Positions 1 through 9,200 of a DNA stretch of 64,000 bases are shown piece by piece. The notes under the pieces were generated by a model. That model worked only from the letters and a program-made list of their open reading frames with translations, was not told the origin of the DNA and ran no database searches. This DNA is from Saturnia japonica. Lineage: Eukaryota > Arthropoda > Insecta > Lepidoptera > Saturniidae. A program made the translations under genes and the position numbers. The stretch covers positions 10,050,985 to 10,114,984 of the forward strand of contig CM065329.1 of the NCBI GenBank assembly GCA_033032175.1, in the 5' to 3' direction. Within the stretch, counting starts at the first letter, position 1; every line of letters starts with the position of its first letter.

Positions 1-240
1 CTATTTGTAAGCCTTCTCTTGTCAGAATATGACCTAAATACTTTACTTCTATCTTTTTAAAGTTACATTTATTTTTATTAAATTTAATACCATATTCCCT
101 TTCTCTTTGTAATACTTTTTTCAATGTTTCACCATGTCCAGTCTCAGATTTATTATAAATCAGTATATCGTCTAAATATATTTCAACTCCATTGATATCT
201 TGAAATATATTATTGAAAACTATGAAAAATTTCTGGACTA
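1..240 (-). pseudogene. Ty3/gypsy reverse transcriptase fragment
   Basis: Read on the minus strand this stretch encodes the palm part of a retrotransposon reverse transcriptase. The active-site motif YLDDILIY falls at about 160-179. It is followed by the usual connector (HGETLKKVL) and the family motif YLGHILT near position 50 and below. The frame is open from about 240 to the window edge, so the rest lies outside. The box is typical of Ty3/gypsy polyproteins, where this enzyme copies the genomic RNA into cDNA. No LTR or start codon is seen, so I call it a fragment. Confidence 0.8.
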
Positions 241-299
241 CTATACAAACCTTCGATCAAAATGTTCCAGTATTTTTTGAGGTTAGCTTGCAGACTAAC

Positions 300-470
300 A
301 GTCAGTTGCAAGAAACTTCCATTAAATCTTAATGCCGTCATTATAAGTTTAATCCTCCATTAAACACATAACTGCATTGCAAGAATATCCATTAAGTAAT
401 GACCCTTTAAAATTAATTTTCGAACTGTCAATGGTGTCATTAGCTAAGTTTTGTGTTGCAAGAAACTTTT
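300..470. repeat. Subterminal repeats at the left end of the Harbinger element
   Basis: The motif TTGCAAGAA occurs three times in the same orientation, near 306, 377 and 456. In the first and last copy it extends to GTTGCAAGAAACTT. Direct subterminal repeats are common near DNA transposon ends, where transposase accessory proteins bind. A matching inverted end to the right of 4794 was not found, so the element boundary is not proven. Confidence 0.35.
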
Positions 471-573
471 GACGTACTTTATTTTGACACTTCATTAGTT
501 AAATTTTAATGACGCATTACTAGTCCATTAGCCGTCCATTAAACAAGCAAAAACCATTTTTTACTATTGTGAC

Positions 574-1984
574 ATGTCTTCAACATTTCTTTCATCTTTA
601 TCATCATCAGATGAAGAAGCTGTCTATCGTAACATTCCAGACAGAATTAACATTTGGGACAAATATGATGGTACAGAATTTGTGTCAAGATTCAGGTTCC
701 CTAAGGAAACTGTGCAACAAATTCTAAATAAGATTGAACATCTTTTGGAGCCTGTGACACAACGTTCGAAGGCTATAAATGCGAAAAAACAGCTTTTAAT
801 AGCATTAAGATTTTATGCAACAGGAACTTTTCAAGCAGTTCTTGGTGATTTGATCACTTGTAACAAATCAACGATTTGCCGCATTATACAGAAAGTGAGT
901 GATGTTATTGCGAAACTTGCTCCTATTTATATTAAAATGCCTACACAATCGGAGTATCATATAGTTGCTGAGCAGTTTTATGAACTGGCTGCATTTCCCA
1001 GAGTTATCGGTACAGTTGATGGTACACATATAAAAATTAACTCTCCAGGAGGAAGACTTGCAGAGTGTTTCAGATGTCGGAAGGGTTTTTTTTCTATAAA
1101 TGTGCAAATAGTCAGTGATGCAAAACTAAAAATAAGAAATATTATCGCACGCTGGCCAGGTTCTGTGCATGACAGCACAATATTCAACAATTCTCCACTA
1201 TGTGCAGAGCTTGAAAATTCAATATATCACCATTTTTATTTATTGGGTGACAGTGGTTACTTTTGTAAAAGTTACATTCTAACTCCAATATTAAACCCAC
1301 AAACAATTAATGAAGAAAATTATAATAGAAGCCACATCATCACGAGGAATACTGTAGAAAGGTACATTGGTGTATGGAAACGTCGTTTCCCATGTATTCA
1401 CAAAGGTAAATATTTTTCAAATTTCTTGAGCAGTTACTTGTCTAGTCTCAGAATAAAATTTATTTCAATGCAGCATGTGTAAATTTGTACACATTCCCTA
1501 AAAAAGAACCTTTAGCTACATATGCTACAAAATTAAATAAGTGGCATATCAGCCAATATTCATTTCCTAATATTAATAGTGCTAAAAATGTTTCTTTGGA
1601 TATTTGTAATTAAATTATGGTGAAATAAGTACCTATTTAACATATTGTGTTATTTTAGATGTTATGATCAGAAATAAAACATCACCAAGCTTAGCTTGTT
1701 TCAAGATAGTTCACTGTTGACTGAATAATAAATAATTAAATATAGTTCAATTCTGATGCAAATTTTAATAGCCATTTACTTTCAGGAATCACTTTAAAAA
1801 AGATGGATACCATATTAAAAGTTATTGTGGCAACAGCAGTTTACATAATATTGCTATCGAGTTGGAAGAACCCACAGATACAGATAACCTTAATGTAACC
1901 ATAGACACTGCTGAAGTATCAGTAGTACAAGGTCAACAGGACTTTTCTGTGAGAACATCATTAGTGAATACATTTTTTATTTAA
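574..1984 (+). CDS. PIF/Harbinger transposase (HARBI1-like), two exons, frame broken in exon 2
   Basis: Exon 1 (574-1405) encodes a DDE nuclease of the Harbinger family. Visible blocks are GTVDGTHI (first Asp), RKGFFSINVQ, ARWPGSVHDSTIF, LLGDSGY (second Asp) and NTVERYIGVWKRRF (catalytic Glu region). The ORF could run to 1482, but a donor at 1406 (GTAAAT) joins cleanly to an acceptor before 1786. Exon 2 restores the expected helix (TILKVIVATAV) and the LHNIA motif. One base is missing between those two motifs relative to the family pattern, giving a premature stop near 1897; in the other frame the exon stays open to 1984. HARBI1 proteins are about 350 residues, so size fits. The protein would cut and join transposon ends with the Myb-like partner encoded opposite. 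This copy is probably inactive. Confidence 0.85.
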
Positions 1985-2149
1985 TATATGTAAGTACTAA
2001 AAATACAGACTATTTAAAATGGCCATGACATTCATAAATTTCTATGAATTTATTAAACATTTTAAATGCTAGTAATACATATTATTTGTCAATAAAATAA
2101 CAATTCTGTTAATACTATTTTATTTAAAAAAATACTGTATACATATTAT

Positions 2150-4794
2150 GTTGTGGACTTTAATTTGTCCATTTTAATATTATGCTCTTCTTCCATTTGC
2201 TTCATTTTCAAATTGTGTTCTTTTACTATTAAATTATGCTCTTTTTGGCGGAGCCTTATCTGTTGATACAGTTTTCTTTTTTCTAATGCTGCATTTTGAC
2301 ACTTCCTTTTAAAATATAATAATTTATAATTTATTTTATTTCTAAAAGAAGTTTTTTCTTTTTTCAGTAAGCTGTGAGATCTGAAAATAAGGATTGATTA
2401 ACTGAGAGTCATAATTATATTTCTGCAATTGTGAACTGACAATCTTATTGAGACTAATTACTGAAAACAAAGATGTGTTTACTGTTATGAAATTTGTTTT
2501 TTTTTTACCAACTTAAAAAAAGATGGAATTTACTCAAATATATATATTAAGGATGGTTCAGTCATAACTAATTTGGATGATTCTTTTTTTGTTGGATAGA
2601 GGATACCTCAAATTTAGTCCCATTTTAATTGGTATTGGACCTTCATCTTCGAAGATACAGCAAAACTCTTCAAAATCATTTAAGTTGGTTTTCGTTTTTG
2701 TTAACAATTGTATTAACTCCTTTTGATGCAAAAATATGTTACCACTCATAGTTCAAATTTGAAATAAATTTACCTGTTTATTTGATTTATGACTTTACGT
2801 TTTCTGGAAACTGGAGTATAGTGTTGGCTTTCATCTGTAAAAATGAACCCAAAGTATAAAGACATTACTAGTCTGTTCTTTCACATTTTCAATTTATTTG
2901 ATATTTTTAACACTAGATTATAAATAAACATACATACAATACATGCCTAAAAATATGCAAACTTCAAAAGGAAGTTGTGGATATCTTCTACTTACTAAAC
3001 TGGTATGCCAACAATATATTACACAAATTAATTAATTACAAGTTCAATATTTACATGCAAATCACATAAATTAAATTACCATGTTTTTTAACAGATACAT
3101 TTCTATAAGATGAAGATGGTCTATTCATTATAAAAGAAGTATCAGGAGTTTCAGCGTCCAAATTATTTTTATCACTTGCACCACCTGAAAAATAAATAAT
3201 AAGATAATGGATGTGCATATATATGACAGTAGCATATAAATGACATGATTTCTGCATGTGGAATATAACTAAACATACCTAATTCTTCCTCTAATTCAGC
3301 TTCAATGACATTTTGATTACTGCTATCCATCTCGCAAATCACATCTGACAAAAATAATAAGATAATTAATTATAACTGAAATCATGGTGAAAAGCTATGT
3401 TATAATTTTTTTTTATTTTTTACCTCCAAAATATATAGCTGCACTATCACAAGTGTTAGGCAATGGTGTTACTTGGTTTTTTATGAGCTCTAGAACTTTT
3501 TGGTCTTGTTCAGACACTGTAGGACACCAAGTACCGCCTCCGGTTTTCTTTAATTGTATCTATAATAATGAATTAATAATAATAAATACACTGCATTGTA
3601 CACTGTATTCTACAACACATTATACAGAATAACAAACCTTATCTTCTTTGTCATGTTTCTTAGCATCACATATATCTTTTTCAGATATATTTTTTATATA
3701 TTCTTGTTTCTGGGAACAAATAACCAATGTTAAGGATCAATAAACATAAGTACCAAAATCTACATGATTGTTACACATTTAAAATTTATACATAAAAAGC
3801 ATATAATCACATCATCACACCCATATCCTATAAGAGTGATATAGATTAAGATCTCCATTCCACCTCATCACACTCATGTGCTATAAGGGTAGAAAGAGAT
3901 CATAGATTTGTATCCATCACAATCCTTACATATTTCTCTCACTTCTACTCTCATTAATATCTTCATACATTTAATAGCCCTCTTGCACTTATGGAAGGTT
4001 ATACAAAGAGAGATCAAGTGATGAATAACTCCATAGATATCTTTTCTCAGTAATCAGTTCATACAAGCACTCCTTGTTTAATAATTAAAGTATAATTTAA
4101 TATTAATTTTAACAGTAATGATCCTAAATTTAGTAGTTATCCTTATTTCAATATGTAAATGTCAGGCAGGCCTATTTATCTGAGCAGTTGCATTGTTTTT
4201 TTGTATGTGGAAATGATAACTGTAATTTTACCTTTTTGTAATTGTTTTGTTGGCCTGCTAAATACATAAAAATACGCCCAACTATTTTGGGAAATTCTAA
4301 TCTATCCTTATCTGAGGATGTCTTCTATCTGGTCATGAAATAATCACTTAGCTCACCCCTCTGACAATCATTCATGTTTGCACCACATATCCAGCATTCA
4401 CTCTTCTTTCTATATCCTTTTCAAAAACATATGAACAAATGATCAAATACTTACATTATATTCTGCTAGCACTTTACGTGCTTTTTGTTTTTTGTTGTCA
4501 TATAAAACTTTTAATTGTTCTACTGAACGCGTTCCACTGCTTGCTGCGGAATTAAAAGAATTCCTAATTTTCTCCCAGGTTTCTTTTTTCTGTACTAAAT
4601 ACACCGCTCCTGATCTTTTGTCTTCAACAATGGAACAATGTCTGAAAATAACATAACTTGGTGAGGTGTTACTCAAAATTTGTAATTATAACAAGTGTGC
4701 AACTTAAAATAGATACTTACTTTTCAACGAGATCTAAAAGCATCGCTATTTCCTGAGTGGAATAGTTCGAGCTACGTTTTCTTTTACAGTCCAT
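2150..4794 (-). CDS. Myb/SANT-like DNA-binding partner gene of Harbinger, multi-exon
   Basis: Start codon at 4794-4792. Exon 1 is 4721-4794, exon 2 4455-4641, exon 3 3638-3709. Further exons are likely near 3425-3565, 3283-3345, 3080-3184, 2775-2836 and about 2150-2385. Junctions have GT donors and AG acceptors on the minus strand. The first two exons join to a Myb/SANT-like domain of the Myb_DNA-bind_5 kind: the start MDCKRKRSSNYSTQEIAMLL leads into the helix with LVEK. Conserved Trp (ETWEKI) and the FNSAA...RSVEQLKVLYDNKKQ segment follow. The last exon is a charged, glutamine-rich coiled coil (QIRLRQKEHNLIVKEHNL). Autonomous PIF/Harbinger elements normally carry such a gene, whose product helps transposase enter the nucleus and bind DNA. 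The diverging arrangement with the transposase supports one element. Distal exon limits are approximate. Confidence 0.7.
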
Positions 4795-5037
4795 TATAAA
4801 TCACTTTTTACTTCAACTTATTAAATAGCGGGTCGTAAATGCTATTAATACTTTTTAAATAAAAAGAAATAATTATTCGTATTCATTCAGTATTCATCAG
4901 CATAGACCAATAACCAGAGATTGTACACAACACACACTTGTACGTTTCGTTTCCAAAAACTTTATAAGTATTTTGTGTCGGTAACATAGTTAAAAAACCC
5001 TGTTAATACAGCCACTTCGGCACCCTCGTGCGAGAAA

Positions 5038-5146
5038 ACAACCGTCGGGGCAGCTGCCCGCCAGACATAGCACCCGTCTGGCCGGAGGATCCTCCCTTTT
5101 CTATGGCGAATGAGGAACTTTACTCTCTGTTCCTCACTTCCGCTAA
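5038..5146 (+). repeat. LTR-derived fragment, homologous to 28335-28443
   Basis: About 109 bases match 28335-28443 with only a few substitutions. They include CGTCGGGGCAGCTGCCCGCC and the TTTACTCTCTGTTCCTCAC stretch. In the 28-kb copy the shared block starts about 21 bases after a TATATATA box inside a probable LTR. This copy begins just there and lacks the upstream part, as expected for an R-U5 piece copied from RNA. Similarity stops after CCGCTAAA. Confidence 0.7.
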
Positions 5147-6200
5147 ATACTCATTAGCATTTAATCCAGGTGGAGAATGTTCGCATTTACATAGTGCAAG
5201 TGATAATTCATGTTTTACATCAAATATGTGCCGGAGCTAGAAATAGGCAATGTTCCATTGGGTGGGAACTTCTTGTATTAATTTTTATTCAGATTTGATT
5301 TCTGACACAACGATTGCTATAATTTTCGGTAATTCCCTTGAAACGAAATAATACTTATTTCGAATGAATGAATACTGTCTCCGAATATTCTACGCCAGGA
5401 ATGACGAACCTTTGTTGGTGAACGTTCTATTTTATTATGAAAAAATAATAATGTGGCATGTGCCATCAAACAATTGGTATGAATATTAATTTTAAACTTC
5501 TGCAATGTTTATTTAAAAAAAAGAAAAGGTTAATATGTTATCTGCTGTTGCAAATTAGATGCTATATTTCTTTTTTGACGCGTACTTTTATTACTTTTAG
5601 CAGAATGCAAGCTGAACTGGAGTCGTCTGACAAACATCAAATGTTTTTTTTTTTTCGAATAAGGAGTAGAAACAAATTATTTTATCGCGTGCTACCACTA
5701 ACACCGAACACGCGTGCCATTGGTTTGCCATCTTCAATGGTTCAAATGGTTTATTCTACGCAATAGTTACTTGTTTCATTAATTCCCCGCATGTTAGAAT
5801 GACATTACTCTAGAATTCTAGAGATGAAAAATAGTCTAAAAATTAACAATCATTTGTACCTTTATAATTTTGGCCTATATCGATTGTCCTGTACTATCAT
5901 TACAATCGATAGTCTATTGATATTTTATGTACACTACTTTATTAAAATAATTGAATTTAAAAAATCAAATATGTGTAATAATGCAAAAAAAAAAGTTAAA
6001 GTTGTAGAAACATTATGTAAAATTGTAAAGAGATTTCAAGTTAAATTACTTTGATGAAAAAGGAATTTTATTGCGTAGTAATTGTAGATTTATTCTTTAC
6101 AGTCGGCTGAATTGAACATTTTCTCAATTTAAACAAAATTTTAAGTAACTTTAAATAACCCGTACAAATAATAAATAATAACAAATAATGAAATATAACT
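5147..6200. other. Region upstream of gene A, no gene seen
   Basis: AT-rich sequence without a convincing coding region; short open frames here lack known motifs. It should hold the promoter of the zinc-finger gene starting at 6201. A possible element is listed separately at 5878-5911. Confidence 0.4.
5878..5911. promoter_or_regulatory. Perfect 10-bp inverted repeat (TATCGATTGT ... ACAATCGATA)
   Basis: Two perfectly complementary 10-mers are separated by 14 bases, about 290 bases upstream of the first codon of gene A. Each half contains TATCGAT, which resembles the TATCGATA site of the insect DREF factor. A regulatory role is inference only. Confidence 0.3.
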
Positions 6201-9200
6201 ATGGATAGCAAGGAACATCTAGCACCCAGCACCAGCTGTGATATATTGAGAACCACAGCTCCAGAGGCACAGTGGAATCTAAGGATGCGTATGCCCTTAT
6301 TGAAACAAGAAACAGTAGAGTGCACAGATGAGGAAGTATCACCTTGCAGTGAGGATATGGTATTGTATATTATATTATTCAAATTATTAAGTAGGTATTT
6401 ATGTGTCTCATACAATGTCTGTGAATACCATAGGTGTAGTATTATGTAAATTGGCAATGGGTAGATTTGGGGGAACCGAAAATCAATATACATTAGTGTG
6501 TGTGTAAAGTGCTGCACCAAATACTAACTCGGTCTTATTGTCAATATTGATACACATATCAGTGTATTCATGACACCTAGTTCAATGAACACTAGTTTTA
6601 TAATGCTACAAAGTATACTAACCATAATATGCATTATGTCCCTAATATCATAATAGCCTTTCCTTGTAGTAGTTTCATTCTAGAAGAATATAATATTGTT
6701 TGTAAAAATGTTGAATCCAAGCTAGTCATTATATTCCAGAATCCATCTGAGCACTTGGCGTCACCGGAGTATGTAAATTATTATGACAGTATGGGTTTTG
6801 AGGTGGAAAAATTGAAAAAGGAAATCCTTGAGGATGAAGGACCTCAGTCAGACTTCAGTATTAATTATACAATGGTTTCCGAAGTAAGTTATAATTTTGA
6901 TAAGCAGGAAGGACCTTCTCAATATGAGAAGCAAGCCAATTTCCAGAAATAAAGTAATGCTATGTTATCCAAATATCCATCATTCTGTAGCAAGATCAGT
7001 AAGAGAAAGTTGAAATTATTATTTTGTTTTTAGAATAAGGAGTTATTAGAACATAAAGACAAACAAGAACTAAATCATGAAAACACAGAGGGGGGATTGT
7101 CATTAATTATAAATGAAGAAAATGAGAATGGAAAATACCAGTTTATAGTAAAAATGGAGAAGCCAGAAGAGGATCAATATATTTTGGATAAAGCTGGAGC
7201 CACAAGTGTACATTATGATCTCCTAATGAATCCTCAAGAGGTTGAATGCAAGTTGTGTAGTAGAATATTCAAAAATGGGTTGGTACCTGTCAAACTATAT
7301 TATGTACTAGTTTAAAATATAAAAACCATGAGTTTATTTGTTGATTCTTTCTTGGGGAAGCAGATATATACTATTGCCTCAATTTCTCATTTCCATTATA
7401 AAATAGCTGACTTTTATATTTTGCTGAATTTGATACTGGGAAGGGTTTGGGGGAGGGAAGGGAGGGTTAGAGGTCATCCCCCTGTGAAGGAAAAGGTGTG
7501 GATAATAAAAGATTTTTAATTTGTTTTTTCTTTTAATTTTGAGTTTATGTCAATCTAGGCATTGTATTTGAGTTTTATAATATTAAATAGTATCTATTTG
7601 ATCTTTAATTTTTATTTTAAAATTTTATTTTTTTGTTTAAATTATGACTTGCAAATTGAAATCCCCAAGTCTATGAAAGCCTCTTTTCAGGCCACAGAGA
7701 GCTGCGCGGCTTATGAATCGCTTGCCAATTATTTGACTAATATCTGTTAACCTATTATTCTGTATTTGTATATCATCATATATGGCTCGCCTCTCTTATT
7801 ATATAATACCTATTACGAATATATTGTTTACACCTGTTTTATTTTATTTGTTTGTGTTTAATAAATTATTATTATATTTTAACATTTGCAGTTTCAATTT
7901 ACTGAGGCACAATATTGAACACATAGAAATTGAAATAAACACACCAGATGATAATAATAAAGTGATGGAGTTACACCAGCACCAATATTGCAACAAAAGT
8001 TTTAAAAACCACAACAATATGCTTGCACACGTCGGTGATGTTTACACCAAGAAAATACTTAAGGGTGAATTATGTGGAAAGCATTTCAAGAGGGAACCGA
8101 ACCTTAAAGGTCATGTAAAGCTTTTACACAAACAAATGTCTCCAAACCAAGTAACTGGAAACAGTATGAAGTGTAAATATTGTAATGAAGATTACAAACA
8201 CAAAGACTTATTGTATAAGCATATGGAACAGTGTCATACTGGTAAGGAAGGTGAGGAAATGAAATATAAGTGTGACTCATGTGAAGGTACTTATAAAAGT
8301 GAACGTTCTTTAAGTGAGCATATTAAGAGTATTCATTATGATTATGGGAGAATGTTTGAATGTTGGTGCGGGAAACAGTTTCGTACACCGATACACTTAC
8401 GTAACCATATGAAGCGGACGCATGATGGCAAAATGAAAGGTACAAATAGAGACAAAGTTCAATGTGACACTTGCCATAAAAAATTCACAAGCAAAGACTA
8501 TTTATTAACGCATATAAAGAATATGCATTATGATTATGGAAAAGTATTTGAATGTTGGTGCGGAAAACAATTCCGTACACCGATACACTTACGTAACCAT
8601 ATGAAGCGGACGCATGATGGCAAAATGAAAGATACAAATAGAGACAAAGTTCAATGTGACACTTGCCAAAGGAAATTCAAAAGCAAAGACTCTTTATTAA
8701 ACCATATAAAAAATGTTCATTATGATTATGGTAAAGAATTCGAATGTTGGTGCGGGAAACAGTTCCGTACACCAAAACTGTTGGAAAGCCACAAGAGAAC
8801 ACCGTGTGGTGCTCAAAATGAAGTATACAAATGTGAGTTCTGCAAGGCGGTGTTTAATGCGAAGCTGAATTTAACAAAACATATAAAGGGTATGCATTAT
8901 GATTACGGGAGAACGTTTGATTGTTGGTGCGGGAAACATTTCCGTACACCAATACTCTTACGTATACATTTGAGGCGGCAGCATGATGGCAAAATGAAAG
9001 ATACAAATAAAGACAAAGTTCAATGTGACACTTGCCAAAGGAAATTCAAAAGCAAATACTATTTATTAACGCATATAAAATGTAAGCATTATGATTATGG
9101 AAAAGTATTTGAATGTTGGTGCGGGAAACAGTTTCGTACACCGATACACTTACGTAACCATATGAAGCGGACGCATGATGGCAAAATGAAAGGTACAAAT

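Noticed and set aside
5028..5240. 70-codon open frame
   Set aside because: It is created by the LTR-derived repeat; no motif and no splice context.
6068..6520. 150-codon minus-strand frame across exon 1 of gene A
   Set aside because: Antisense shadow of a conserved exon; composition is AT-driven and no domain is seen.
7782..7891. N-terminal 37 residues of the long zinc-finger frame, looking like a membrane segment
   Set aside because: They lie before a good splice acceptor (TTTGCAG at 7885-7891), and exon joining with the paralogues shows they are intron.
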